Source of the DNA: Pseudomonas azerbaijanoccidentalis
GTDB lineage: Bacteria > Pseudomonadota > Gammaproteobacteria > Pseudomonadales > Pseudomonadaceae
Direction of reading: 5' to 3'
Assembly: GCF_019145495.1 (NCBI RefSeq)
Contig: NZ_JAHSTU010000001.1
Location: 310,001-374,000, forward strand
Length of the DNA stretch: 64,000 bases
Shown here: positions 34,559 to 43,536 of the stretch, piece by piece
Layout of the letters: each line of letters begins with the position of its first letter
Numbering within the stretch: the stretch's first letter is position 1
Notes under the pieces: model-generated
Database searches by the model: none
What the model was told of the DNA's origin: nothing
Seen by the model: only the letters and a program-made list of their open reading frames with translations
Translations under genes and position numbers: made by a program

Positions 34559-34572
34559 TGAAACCGGTTTCA
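34559..34572. promoter_or_regulatory. PtxS operator in front of kguE
   Basis: TGAAACCGGTTTCA is a perfect 14-bp palindrome identical to the reported PtxS binding site of Pseudomonas. Its position just upstream of the kguE ribosome-binding site fits repression of kguEKTD, relieved by 2-ketogluconate. Confidence 0.92.
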
Positions 34573-34603
34573 TTTTTGTTCAAAAAAAGTGGATGACCTT
34601 TAG

Positions 34604-34706
34604 GGCCTCATCGCTGGCAAGCCAGCTCCCACAGGTGAAGTGTGTTGAACATAAATTTGATCTCCACCCCAAACTCTGTGGGAGCGGGCTTGCCCGCGAT
34701 GAGGCC
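34604..34706. repeat. REP pair between kguE and ptxS
   Basis: GGCCTCATCGCTGGCAAGCC extended by AGCTCCCACA (left arm) and TGTGGGAGCGGGCTTGCCCG extended by CGATGAGGCC (right arm) are imperfectly complementary. The element ends 8 nt before the stop of ptxS. Confidence 0.85.
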
Positions 34707-34713
34707 AGAACAT

Positions 34714-35739
34714 TCATCGGGAATTCCCAAGGGTCGACCCTCTAACCATCAACCGCGCCGAAAAATCCACGGTCCGCATCGGGCTGTCGTCCCCGCGCAA
34801 CCGCTTGAGCAAACATTCAAACGCACTTGCGCCAATCTCGGCCGTCGGCTGGGCGAGGGCAGTAATGCCAGTGCCTACCAAGGGATACCAATCCAGATCA
34901 TCGAGAGCGATCAATCCAACGTCTTCAAACAAGTTGCACTTGAGCTCACGCAACGCATGGGTGCTGGCCAGCGCCGCAATCCCGTTCGCGCAAAACAGTG
35001 CTTTTGGGCCTGGGCCGGATGTGTCGAGGAAGGATTTGAGGTGTGCGGTCAGTTCGCTGCCGGTTTCGATCAACGTGCCACGTAGCGCCGGACGCTGTTC
35101 GATGTGTGCCTTGAAACTGGCGACCCGCTCGATCCGCGAGCTGGTGCCGTCAAACGGTTCTGTGACCAACAGCACATCGCGGTAACCGCGCTCTTCGAGG
35201 TGGGCGAGCGCCATCTCGACGGCCGCCGGGTTGTCCAGCCCGACCATGTCACTTTCAAGGTGCTCGACTTTGCGGTCCACCAGCACCAGCGGCATCTCAC
35301 GGTGCAGTTCATGCAGCTCGTCGCGATGGTGGCCGAGGGTGTTCACGATCAGGCCTTCGATGTTGTACGAGCGCAGCAGGGCCAGATGCTGGCGTTCCTG
35401 CTCGTCATCACGGTCGGTGTTGCACACCACCAGGCTGTAGCCGTGCTGACGGCAGGCGGTTTCCACCCCGTGCATCACGGCAATTGAATAAGGGTTGCGA
35501 ATATCGGCGACCAGCATGCCGATCAGGCGGGTACGCCCGCGCTTCAGGCCACGGGCCATCTGGTTCGGGCGATAACCCAGCTCGGCAATCGACTGCTCGA
35601 TGCGCTGGGCGATGGCGTCGGAGAGCAGGGCACGGTCTTCGCCGATGAACCGCGAAACGCTGGCCTTGGAGACTTTGGCGTGTTCGGCCACGTCGAGCAT
35701 GGTCACGCGGCTGCGCTGGGCGGCGGAAAAATCGTTCAC
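34714..35739 (-). CDS. ptxS: LacI-family repressor PtxS
   Basis: The 341-residue LacI/GalR regulator has an N-terminal helix-turn-helix (TMLDVAEHAKVSKASVSRF, residues 13-31) with the hinge LGYRPNQMARGLK near 52-64. A periplasmic-binding-protein-like effector domain follows (LIGMLVADIRNPY at about 72). PtxS binds 2-ketogluconate and represses kgu genes and itself. The start codon is GTG (complement of 35737-35739) with AAGAAGG upstream. It is transcribed on the same strand as kguE but separately, with its own operator at 35786-35799. Confidence 0.92.
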   Translation of the reverse strand: MNDFSAAQRSRVTMLDVAEHAKVSKASVSRFIGEDRALLSDAIAQRIEQSIAELGYRPNQMARGLKRGRTRLIGMLVADIRNPYSIAVMHGVETACRQHGYSLVVCNTDRDDEQERQHLALLRSYNIEGLIVNTLGHHRDELHELHREMPLVLVDRKVEHLESDMVGLDNPAAVEMALAHLEERGYRDVLLVTEPFDGTSSRIERVASFKAHIEQRPALRGTLIETGSELTAHLKSFLDTSGPGPKALFCANGIAALASTHALRELKCNLFEDVGLIALDDLDWYPLVGTGITALAQPTAEIGASAFECLLKRLRGDDSPMRTVDFSARLMVRGSTLGNSR

Positions 35740-35785
35740 GGTCTGAAACCTTCTTATTGGATTTATACGGTTGCGCTAATGGCGC

Positions 35786-35799
35786 TGAAACCGGTTTCA
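35786..35799. promoter_or_regulatory. PtxS operator in front of ptxS
   Basis: A second perfect TGAAACCGGTTTCA, 46 nt upstream of the ptxS start, fits autoregulation. Confidence 0.9.
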
Positions 35800-35871
35800 G
35801 AAGACACCAGAAATCAATCGTCCGTCAAGTGTTCGATGAAGCAGAGCCCGACAAAAGCCGACAAGTGGAGA

Positions 35872-36480
35872 TCAGACCAACACGCTCAACCACGCCGAGC
35901 CCAGCAATAAAAGGCCCATGCAGCGGTTGAAGCGTTGCATCGCGCGAGGTGAGCGCAGCCAACGGGCGGAACCGGCGCCAAGCAAGGCCCAGACCCCGAG
36001 ACAAGGCAGCGAAATCAGGAAAAACGCCAAGGACAAATACACAACATGCGCCAAGCGGTTTTCACCAGCGCCGGCAAATACACTGACCACTGCCAGCGCC
36101 ATCATCCAGGTTTTCGGGTTGATCCATTGCAAGCTCACTGCGCCCAGCAAACCGAGGCGTTTCTCGGTGCTTTCGGCGGCAATGGCCACAGCAGGCGCGC
36201 AGAAGATTTGCCAGGCCAGATACGTCAGCCACGCCACGCCTGCCCATTGCATGAGCGTTTGTAGCATGGGCCATTCGGACAGTGACGTTCCGGCACCGGT
36301 GCCCACCAGCAACACCAGGGTTGCGGCACTGGCGCAGGCGCCCACTATGATCGGCAGGGCGGCGAAAAAGCCGAACCGGGCGCTGTTGCTCAAAATCAGA
36401 ATGTTGGTCGGGCCGGGGGTGATCGAGGCCACGAAGGCGAACAGCAAGAAGGGCAGTAATGTCGGGAAAGAGGACAGCAT
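35872..36480 (-). CDS. LysE/RhtB-family exporter
   Basis: The 202-residue membrane protein has about six hydrophobic segments. The family hallmark, TPGPTNILI with the following SNSARFGFFAALP, is in the first helix and loop. Members export amino acids such as lysine, threonine or homoserine, but the substrate cannot be read from the sequence. The ATG at 36480 is preferred over an upstream TTG at 36489. The divergent or adjacent AraC gene 37 nt upstream is on the same strand and may control it. Confidence 0.85.
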   Translation of the reverse strand: MLSSFPTLLPFLLFAFVASITPGPTNILILSNSARFGFFAALPIIVGACASAATLVLLVGTGAGTSLSEWPMLQTLMQWAGVAWLTYLAWQIFCAPAVAIAAESTEKRLGLLGAVSLQWINPKTWMMALAVVSVFAGAGENRLAHVVYLSLAFFLISLPCLGVWALLGAGSARWLRSPRAMQRFNRCMGLLLLGSAWLSVLV

Positions 36481-36517
36481 CGCAAGCAAACTCCGGTGAA
36501 GATCAGAAAGTCGATCT

Positions 36518-37372
36518 TCACAATCGCGGGGCTTGCCTGTCTGGAAGATTTGAGCAGCGTTTGCGATACAACGCCGGTGTCATGCCATAGGCACGTACAA
36601 ACCAGCGGCCCAAGTGGCTCTGATCGGCGAAGCCCAGCGCCATCGCCACGGTCGCCGGTTGTTCGCCACGGGCCAGCAGCCGACGCGCCGTGGCCAGGCG
36701 CAATTGCACCAGATACGCATGCGGAGCCATGCCGTAAGCCGCTTTGAACGCGCGCGTCAAACGAAAGCGGTCGACACCGGTGGCCGCGGCCAGTTGATCG
36801 AGGCCAATGTCTTGGTGTGCATGGGCGTGCAGGTACTCCCGGGCCTTTTGCGCAACCAAGGGCAGTTTCGGGTCTTCGCCATAACGGGTGCGCCAGTGCA
36901 GGTGACTGGTCAGGCGTTCAAGCAGAACAGCGAGGGCGGTCTGGCGAATAATCTTCAGTTCGCCACCGTGCAAGGTTTCAAACGCAAGACTGGCGGCATG
37001 GGCCAGACGCGCATCGCTGGCCAAGGTGTTGGCGAAACTCAGTTCGCTGTTGTCCGGCGCGTTGTCGAACACCGCACCCAGTTCACGCTTTAACCACTGC
37101 GGGTCGAGGTACAGCATGCGATAGGTAAAACCGTCGGCCGTCGGCGCCTCGCCGTCGTGAATGTCGCCCGGTTCCAGCAAAAATACCTTGCCCGGCGTGC
37201 TCTGGTGTTTCGCTCTTCGGCAATTGAATTGCTGGACGCCTTGCTCGGTCACGCCCACCAAATAACTGTCATGCCAGTGTGGGTCGTAGGCATGACCCAC
37301 GAAATGCGCGCGCAAGGTCTCGATGCCGGTGTCGGCGTCCTGGGCCAGATCGAGCCAGTTTTGAGAAGTCAT
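36518..37372 (-). CDS. AraC-family transcriptional regulator
   Basis: The 284-residue protein has an N-terminal cupin-like ligand domain (AHFVGHAYDPHWHDSYLVGV, residues about 20-39, and EPGDIHDGEAP near 65-75). A C-terminal double helix-turn-helix follows (DIGLDQLAAATGVDRFRLTR, FKAAYGMAPHAYLVQLRL, then VAMALGFADQSHLGRWFVRA). This cupin type often senses amino acids and controls a neighbouring LysE exporter. The gene lies just upstream of such an exporter on the same strand. The ATG at 37372 has AGGTG 6 nt before it; an earlier in-frame start at 37402 is less likely. Confidence 0.87.
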   Translation of the reverse strand: MTSQNWLDLAQDADTGIETLRAHFVGHAYDPHWHDSYLVGVTEQGVQQFNCRRAKHQSTPGKVFLLEPGDIHDGEAPTADGFTYRMLYLDPQWLKRELGAVFDNAPDNSELSFANTLASDARLAHAASLAFETLHGGELKIIRQTALAVLLERLTSHLHWRTRYGEDPKLPLVAQKAREYLHAHAHQDIGLDQLAAATGVDRFRLTRAFKAAYGMAPHAYLVQLRLATARRLLARGEQPATVAMALGFADQSHLGRWFVRAYGMTPALYRKRCSNLPDRQAPRL

Positions 37373-37494
37373 GCGGCACCTGCGGGGGAAATACCGGGTC
37401 ATTTAACGCTTGTAGCGGGGGCTATGACTAGAACGTTTGTGCACTTTTCATCTCGGCTTTTTCTGGAAGGTCTCTTGGCGGACGAGATCTTCAA

Positions 37495-37539
37495 CTGTCA
37501 CATTTGACAGGTGTTTATGCGAGTGAAAGGTAATACAAA
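37495..37539 (+). promoter_or_regulatory. lux-box-like promoter D (box 37495-37510, -10 at 37534-37539)
   Basis: CTGTCACATTTGACAG is an inverted repeat with the CTGT-N8-ACAG layout. TACAAA begins 23 nt after it, identical in sequence and spacing to the hexamer of promoter C. It would place the transcription start near 37546, inside the longest reading frame that could be drawn for the next gene. Confidence 0.55.
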
Positions 37540-37552
37540 CGAGGACCCTGAT

Positions 37553-38143
37553 GTGCGCGGAGCGACTGAGTTGTCGAACGATTCGAAGAAAGACGCAAAA
37601 GCCGTTTTCACGACGATTTGTAGCCCGGGTCACAAAAGAGTGACCCGAATCTCGCCGACAACGGCGACCCTCACTTGGGAAGAACCCTATGCTGAATGCG
37701 CGTTGTGTCCGAATGCAATTGCATATGAGGTAGCCGGTGACGGCATAGCCAGCGTTCGTGTGGTTCGTCCGCCGTGTACGATTACTGGGTTGCAGCCAGA
37801 TAGCGAATACCTCTTGAGTATTTGGGCTATCGCCGCGAGCGGTACCCAATCCTTACCGAGCCCTGTTCGAATTCTTCGTTATCGCGGCGCCAGGAGTGCG
37901 CCTGAAAACCTGAGAGTTACGGCTAATTCAAACCATTACGTCTCTATCGCTTGGGACACTCCTGATCTCAGCAATCCAACAGGATACAGGGTGGCAGTGT
38001 TAGGAAACCTGAGGGATGTAGGTGAAACATTCTACGTGCTTCACAATTTGATGCCTGGCTTGCCACTACTGTTCGGTGTTCAAGCGAAGTATGCAGGAGG
38101 CGAAAATTCGGTTTGGGTGTGGATCACGGTTATCCCGTTATAG
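37553..38143 (+). CDS. Fibronectin type III repeat protein
   Basis: The protein has two FnIII modules: TRISPTTATLTWEEPYAEC..ITGLQPDSEYLLSIWAIAASG, and PENLRVTANSNHYVSIAWDT..HNLMPGLPLLFGVQAKYAGG. There is no signal peptide. The start is uncertain. The ATG at 37517 and GTG at 37511 lie between lux box D and its -10 element. The GTG at 37553, with GAGGA seven bases upstream, gives 196 residues, but if transcription starts near 37546 even this message would be almost leaderless. A TTG at 37571 is a further option. The shared promoter architecture suggests co-regulation with the Rhs/Ig-like cluster 8 kb away. Binding or adhesive function is inference. Confidence 0.7.
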   Translation: MRGATELSNDSKKDAKAVFTTICSPGHKRVTRISPTTATLTWEEPYAECALCPNAIAYEVAGDGIASVRVVRPPCTITGLQPDSEYLLSIWAIAASGTQSLPSPVRILRYRGARSAPENLRVTANSNHYVSIAWDTPDLSNPTGYRVAVLGNLRDVGETFYVLHNLMPGLPLLFGVQAKYAGGENSVWVWITVIPL

Positions 38144-38152
38144 TCGTACAGA

Positions 38153-38794
38153 TTATCCAAACAGCCCCGCTGCAATGTTGATCGAGAACCCGAGAATGGC
38201 GGTGTTGAACAGAAAACCGATCAACGACTGCGCCAATACGATCTTGCGCATGTCCCGCGTGGCCACGCCGACATCCGAGGTTTGCACCGCCACGCCGATG
38301 GTGAACGAGAAGTACAGGAAGTCCCAGTAGTTGGGGGTCGTCAGACCTTCGGCAAAACGCAGCGCCGGCTCCTTGCCGTCCCAGGTGTAATACAACCGGG
38401 CGTAGTGCAGGCTGAAAATCACCCCGATCAACAGCCACGAACCGATCACCGTCAGCGCGGTAAAGCCGTAATGCAGCAACTTGCGGGTGCTCTCCAGGTC
38501 TTTGCTGCCGGCCAACTCGAACGTGATGGTGGCCAGGCTGGCCAGCGCCGCAATGCACACCAGCAGCAAGACCAGGCCGGCGTTTTCGTCTTCGATCTCG
38601 GCGATGCGTTTCACGTCCGGCGCTTTGGAACGCACGGTGAGCCAGGTCATCATCAGCAGGTAAAGCCAGACCCCGGTGTTCCAGCCAATGAGGATTTTGC
38701 TGGCGACCGAATCGGCCGGCACCAGAAAACCTGCCGCGATACCCAGCAAGATGGCAGCGGACAGGCGAGGGTGGGTGCGCGGGAGGAAGTACAT
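38153..38794 (-). CDS. DUF1345 inner-membrane protein
   Basis: The 213-residue protein has about five hydrophobic segments. It contains [31 protein letters not shown] and [19 protein letters not shown], the conserved motifs of the DUF1345 family. The last of these resembles the region before a selectivity-filter-like loop. Function is unknown. The gene converges with the FnIII gene at a 9-nt gap and starts [15 protein letters not shown]. Confidence 0.85.
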   Translation of the reverse strand: MYFLPRTHPRLSAAILLGIAAGFLVPADSVASKILIGWNTGVWLYLLMMTWLTVRSKAPDVKRIAEIEDENAGLVLLLVCIAALASLATITFELAGSKDLESTRKLLHYGFTALTVIGSWLLIGVIFSLHYARLYYTWDGKEPALRFAEGLTTPNYWDFLYFSFTIGVAVQTSDVGVATRDMRKIVLAQSLIGFLFNTAILGFSINIAAGLFG

Positions 38795-38870
38795 GAAGGC
38801 TCGATGGGTGGGGGCTTTGCAGACACATTAGCTCAGGTGCCTGCAATCTTGAAATCACCGAGATCCCCTT

Positions 38871-38960
38871 GTGGGAGTGAGCCTGCTCGCGATGGCGGTG
38901 TATCAGTCGACATCCTTGTTGAATGTCAGCCCGTCATCGCTAGCAGGCTAGCTCCCACAG
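38871..38960. repeat. REP pair between DUF1345 gene and mexN
   Basis: TGTGGGAGTGAGCCTGCTCG extended by CGATGGC, and GTCATCGCTAGCAGGCTAGC extended by TCCCACA, form two imperfect inverted arms. The interval 38795-38974 holds nothing else. Confidence 0.85.
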
Positions 38961-38974
38961 AGCTATGTGTTGGG

Positions 38975-41900
38975 TCAGTTTTTTTTGTGGCGTTTGTTGA
39001 CCAGTTTCATCACCACGACAAAAAACACCGGCACAAACACCACCGCCAACGTCGCCGTGATCATCCCGCCGATCACCCCGGTACCAATGGCTTGTTGACT
39101 TGCCGAACTGGCCCCGGTGGCAATCGCCAGCGGCACCACGCCGAGGATGAACGCCAGTGAGGTCATGACAATCGGCCGCAACCGCAGGCGCGCGGCTTGC
39201 AGGGTGGCGTCGAGCAGGTCGTGGCCTTCGTCGTACAGGCTCTTGGCGAACTCGATGATCAGGATGGCGTTTTTCGCCGACAAGCCGATGATGGTGATCA
39301 GCCCGACTTTGAAGAACACGTCATTCGGCATCCCGCGCAAGGTCACCGCCAGCACCGCGCCGAGCACGCCCAGCGGCACCACCAGCAACACCGAGGTCGG
39401 GATCGACCAGCTCTCGTACAACGCCGCCAGGCACAGAAAGACGATCAGCAACGACAACCCGAGCAGGATCGGCGCCTGACTGCCGGACAAGCGTTCCTGC
39501 AACGACAGCCCGGTCCATTCCTGGCCCAATCCGGCCGGCCCCAACGACACCAGCCGCTCGATCTCCGCCATGGCTTCACCGGTGCTGTGACCGGGTGTCG
39601 GTTCACCGGAAATGGCGATGGCCGGGTAACCGTTGTAGCGCGTGAGTTGCGCCGGGCCTTGAATCCATTTGGCCTGGACGAACGCTGACAGCGGCACCAT
39701 TTTTCCGTTGTTGTTGCGCACGTTGATTTTCAGCAGGTCGTCAACCTGGCTGCGTTGATCACCTTCAGCCTGCACCACAACGCGTTGCATCCGCCCCTGA
39801 TTGGGGAAGTCGTTGATGTACGCCGAACCGACGGCGGTAGACAGCACGCCGCCGATGTCGGCAAAGGACACCCCCAAGGCATTGGCCTGTTTGCGGTCGA
39901 CGATCAACTGCACTTGCGGCGCTTCGGCCAGGGCGCTTTCACGCACGTTCATCAGGATCGGGCTTTTCTCGGCCGCTGCCAGCAATTCGGTGCGGGCCTG
40001 CATCAACGTCGCATGGCCCAGGCCGCCACGGTCTTGCAGGCGGAACTCGAAACCGCTGGACGTGCCGAGGCCATCCACCGGTGGCGGCAGCACGGCGAAG
40101 GCCATGGCGTCTTTGATCTGACTCAGGGCGATGTTGGCGCGATCGGCAATCGAGCTCGCCGAATCGTCGCTGCCACGTTGCGACCAGTCCGTGAGCGTGC
40201 TGAACGCCAGCGCTGCGTTCTGCCCGCTACCGGAAAAGCTGAAGCCGAGAATCACCACGCTGTCACCGACCCCCGGTTCGCCGGCGTTGTGCGCTTCAAT
40301 CAGCTCGGCCACCTGCACCGTACGGTTCTTGGTCGCGCCCGGTGGCAACTGAATGTCGGTGATGGTGTAGCCCTGATCCTCCACCGGCAAAAACGACGAG
40401 GGCAAGCGCGCAAAGCACAACCCCAGACCAATCAGCAGCACGCCGTAGATCAGCAGGTAGCGGCCGGTGCGCTTGAGTGCGTAGGCAACCCAGCCCTGGT
40501 AGCGCTCGGTCAGTTGCTCGAAGCGACGGTTGAACCAGCCAAAGAATCCGGTTTTTTCGTGATGCTCACCCTTGGCAATCGGCTTGAGCAGGGTCGCGCA
40601 CAGCGCCGGGGTCAAGGTCAGGGCGAGGAAGGCCGAGAACAGGATCGACGTGGCCATCGACAGCGAGAACTGCCGGTAAATCACCCCCACCGAACCCTGC
40701 ATGAACGCCATCGGAATGAACACCGCCACCAGCACCAGGGTGATGCCGATGATCGCTCCGGTAATCTGTTTCATGGCTTTGCGGGTCGCTTCTTTGGGCG
40801 ACAGGCCTTCGGTGGCCATGATCCGTTCGACGTTCTCCACCACCACAATCGCGTCGTCCACCAGGATGCCGATGGCCAGCACCATGCCGAACATGGTCAG
40901 CACGTTGATCGAGAAACCCAGGGCCAGCATGGTCGCGAACGTGCCCATCAGTGCCACCGGCACCACGAGCGTAGGGATCAGCGTGTAGCGGATGTTCTGC
41001 AAGAACAGGAACATCACCGCAAACACCAACACCATGGCCTCACCCAATGTGACGAGCACTTTGGTGATCGAGACTTTGACGAAGGGCGAGGTGTCGTACG
41101 GGATCTTGTATTCGACGTTGGCCGGGAAGTAGCGCGACAGCTCGTCCATCTTCGCCCGCACCAGCGTGGCGGTGTTGAGGGCGTTGGCGCCCGGCGACAG
41201 TTGCACGCCGACGGCTGTGGAAGGCTTGCCGTTGAGGCGCGTGGAAAACTGGTAATCCTGACTGCCGATTTCGACCCGCGCCACATCGCCGATGCGCACG
41301 GTGGAGCCGTCGGAATTGGCCTTGAGCACGATGTCGGCGAATTCTTCCGGCGTCGACAATTGGCCCTTGACCAGAATGGTCGCGGTGATTTCCTGAGTGG
41401 TGCGGCTCGGCAAATCACCGATGCTGCCGGCTGAAACCTGAGCGTTCTGCGCGACGATGGCGGCGTTGACGTCGGCGGGCGTTAGGTTGAAGCCGATCAG
41501 CTTCTGCGGGTCGATCCAGATGCGCATCGCCCGCTCGGCCCCGTACAGCTGCGCCTTGCCGACACCGTCCAGACGCTTGATCTCGTTCATCACGTTGCGC
41601 GCCAGATAGTCGCTGAGTGCCACGTCGTCGAGCTTGCCGTCGCTGGAGGTGAGGGTGATCAGCAGCAGGAAACCGGCGGAGACTTTCTCCACCTGCAAAC
41701 CTTGCTGGTTGACTGCTTGCGGCAGGCGCGACTCGACGACTTTCAGGCGGTTCTGTACATCAACCTGGGCCATTTCCGGGTCGGTCCCGGGCTGGAACGT
41801 CGCTTTGATCGTGGCGCTGCCGAGGCTGCTTTGCGATTCGAAATACAGCAGGTGATCAGCGCCGTTGAGTTCTTCCTCGATCAGGCTGACCACGCTTTCG

Positions 41901-42073
41901 TCGACGGTCTGCGCCGATGCGCCGGGGTACACGGCATAGATTTCGATCTGCGGCGGTGCAACGTCGGGGTACTGCGCCACCGGCAACTGCGGAATGGCCA
42001 GGGCGCCGGCCAGCAGGATGAACAGGGCGACCACCCAGGCGAATACCGGGCGGTCGATAAAGAACTGCGGCAT
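38975..42073 (-). CDS. mexN: RND multidrug efflux permease, MexN-like
   Basis: The 1032-residue inner-membrane transporter is of the hydrophobe/amphiphile efflux (HAE-1) RND family. It shows the first helix MPQFFIDRPVFAWVVALFIL, the periplasmic porter start QYPDVAPPQIEIYAVYPGAS, helix-4 proton-relay aspartates in GILVDDAIVVVENVER near residue 405 and LSAKNAILIIEFAK near 930. The symbol follows gene context: a lipoprotein adaptor upstream and a divergent response regulator/kinase pair resemble P. aeruginosa PA1435-PA1438 (mexMN), which uses OprM. No outer-membrane channel gene is present here. Other HAE-1 assignments remain possible. The ATG at 42073 was preferred over a TTG at 42079. Confidence 0.82.
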   Translation of the reverse strand: MPQFFIDRPVFAWVVALFILLAGALAIPQLPVAQYPDVAPPQIEIYAVYPGASAQTVDESVVSLIEEELNGADHLLYFESQSSLGSATIKATFQPGTDPEMAQVDVQNRLKVVESRLPQAVNQQGLQVEKVSAGFLLLITLTSSDGKLDDVALSDYLARNVMNEIKRLDGVGKAQLYGAERAMRIWIDPQKLIGFNLTPADVNAAIVAQNAQVSAGSIGDLPSRTTQEITATILVKGQLSTPEEFADIVLKANSDGSTVRIGDVARVEIGSQDYQFSTRLNGKPSTAVGVQLSPGANALNTATLVRAKMDELSRYFPANVEYKIPYDTSPFVKVSITKVLVTLGEAMVLVFAVMFLFLQNIRYTLIPTLVVPVALMGTFATMLALGFSINVLTMFGMVLAIGILVDDAIVVVENVERIMATEGLSPKEATRKAMKQITGAIIGITLVLVAVFIPMAFMQGSVGVIYRQFSLSMATSILFSAFLALTLTPALCATLLKPIAKGEHHEKTGFFGWFNRRFEQLTERYQGWVAYALKRTGRYLLIYGVLLIGLGLCFARLPSSFLPVEDQGYTITDIQLPPGATKNRTVQVAELIEAHNAGEPGVGDSVVILGFSFSGSGQNAALAFSTLTDWSQRGSDDSASSIADRANIALSQIKDAMAFAVLPPPVDGLGTSSGFEFRLQDRGGLGHATLMQARTELLAAAEKSPILMNVRESALAEAPQVQLIVDRKQANALGVSFADIGGVLSTAVGSAYINDFPNQGRMQRVVVQAEGDQRSQVDDLLKINVRNNNGKMVPLSAFVQAKWIQGPAQLTRYNGYPAIAISGEPTPGHSTGEAMAEIERLVSLGPAGLGQEWTGLSLQERLSGSQAPILLGLSLLIVFLCLAALYESWSIPTSVLLVVPLGVLGAVLAVTLRGMPNDVFFKVGLITIIGLSAKNAILIIEFAKSLYDEGHDLLDATLQAARLRLRPIVMTSLAFILGVVPLAIATGASSASQQAIGTGVIGGMITATLAVVFVPVFFVVVMKLVNKRHKKN

Positions 42074-42088
42074 AAACAAGCGTCCTGC

Positions 42089-43246
42089 TTACTGGCCAGA
42101 AACCTGGGCAAGTGGAAGAGGGGAGTCGTCGATCTGCACTTTTTCGCCGGGGCGGGCGTGTTGCAGGCCTTCGGTGACGATGCGGTCGCCGGGTTTGAGG
42201 CCGCTGGTGACGACCCAACGGTCGTTCTGCACCGGGCCGAGTTCGACCGGTTGCTGGCTGATACGCTGCTCGGCATCCAACAGCAGCACCTGCGCGATGC
42301 CGGCGCTGTCGCGCTGAATCGCCCGCTGCGGCACGCTGATGCCTTGCTGATTCACCGCTTGCTCCAGCCGTACCCGCACGAAACTGCCGGGCAGCAGGTC
42401 AAGGTTGGGGTTGGGGAATTCGCTGCGCAGAATGATTTGGCCGGTGCCCGGATCGACCGTGATGTCGCTGAACAACAGTTTGCCGGGCAGCGGGTAAAGG
42501 CTGCCATCGTCCTGAATCAACGTGGCTTTAGCCTGCCCCTGGCCGACCTCTTTCAACTGACCGGAACGGAACGCCCGGCGCAGGTCGTTCAGTTCACGTG
42601 TCGATTGGGTGAGGTCGGCGTGGATCGGGTTCAGTTGCTGAATCAGCGCCAGTGGTGTGGTTTCGTTCTGCCCGACCAATGCGCCTTCGGTGACCAGCGC
42701 GCGGCCGACGCGCCCGGAAATCGGTGCGGTGACGGTGGCATAGCCGAGGTTGAGTTTCGCTCGCTCTACAGCGGCTTTGTTGGCGGCGACATCGGCGATC
42801 GTGTGCCGAACGGCGACCCGGGCGTTATCGTAGTCCTGGGCGCTGATGGCATTGCCTTCGATCAGTTGGGCGTATCGCTGTTCGAGCAGCTTTGCCTGAA
42901 ACGCATTGGCCTCGGACTTGCGCAGCGCGGCTTCGGCGCTGTCCAGGTCAGCCTTGAACGGTGCCGGGTCGATGCGGAACAGCACATCGCCTTTTTTCAC
43001 ATCGGTGCCTTCGTGGAAGGTGCGTTGCAGGACGACGCCCGCCACCCGGGCGCGCACTTCAGCGATGCGCGGCGCGGCAATACGTCCGCTCAGTTCGCTG
43101 CTGATCGACAGCGGCCGGGCTTCGATGGTTTCGACGCGAACACTGGCCAGTGGCGGCTGTTCTTCGGCGGTCGGAGCCTTGTCGCACGCGCTCAGCGCCA
43201 ATGCCAGTGCGATCAGGCTGAGCCTGGCTAACAGATTCTTTGACAT
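42089..43246 (-). CDS. mexM: RND efflux periplasmic adaptor lipoprotein, MexM-like
   Basis: The 385-residue membrane-fusion protein has a lipoprotein signal (MSKNLLARLSLIALALALSA, then Cys21). The rest has the usual lipoyl, alpha-hairpin, beta-barrel order: GRIAAPRIAEVRARVAGVVL near 55, FHEGTDVKKGDVLFRIDPAP near 80, a hairpin around 100-165, and ATVTAPISGRVGRALVTEGA near 170. It should bridge the RND permease and an outer-membrane channel. It lies 15 nt upstream of the permease gene and is divergent from the two-component genes at 43537, the likely local regulators. Confidence 0.82.
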   Translation of the reverse strand: MSKNLLARLSLIALALALSACDKAPTAEEQPPLASVRVETIEARPLSISSELSGRIAAPRIAEVRARVAGVVLQRTFHEGTDVKKGDVLFRIDPAPFKADLDSAEAALRKSEANAFQAKLLEQRYAQLIEGNAISAQDYDNARVAVRHTIADVAANKAAVERAKLNLGYATVTAPISGRVGRALVTEGALVGQNETTPLALIQQLNPIHADLTQSTRELNDLRRAFRSGQLKEVGQGQAKATLIQDDGSLYPLPGKLLFSDITVDPGTGQIILRSEFPNPNLDLLPGSFVRVRLEQAVNQQGISVPQRAIQRDSAGIAQVLLLDAEQRISQQPVELGPVQNDRWVVTSGLKPGDRIVTEGLQHARPGEKVQIDDSPLPLAQVSGQ

Positions 43247-43398
43247 GAATGACCCCAATAATGACCCCCAGCATCCTACTGGGCGTCGGCGAGGGTAGCG
43301 GTGAAGCTTTGTAGGCGCTGTGTGAAATTGTGTAAGGGTTTTGCTCAGGTGTGTGTCAGGGCGTATATCCTTCAGGCCTTGAATCTTTTTGCGCCTGT

Positions 43399-43506
43399 CA
43401 GGGCCTCATCGCTGGCAGGCCAGCTCCCACAGTGGTTGAGGCTGCACACACATTTTGTGTTCACATCAAACCCTGTGGGAGTTGGCTTGCCAGCGACGAA
43501 GCCCTG
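43399..43506. repeat. REP pair between mexM and the response regulator
   Basis: CAGGGCCTCATCGCTGGCAG extended by GCCAGCTCCCACAG pairs with CTGTGGGAGTTGGCTTGCCA extended by GCGACGAAGCCCTG. It occupies much of the divergent 43247-43536 interval. Confidence 0.85.
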
Positions 43507-43536
43507 ACTGGCCACTGCACCTTCTGGAAACACCCC

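Noticed and set aside
39755..43231. Long plus-strand frames (559 and 509 residues) opposite mexN and mexM
   Set aside because: His/Gln/Arg-rich compositions typical of antisense translation of GC-rich genes; the minus-strand proteins are complete RND components.
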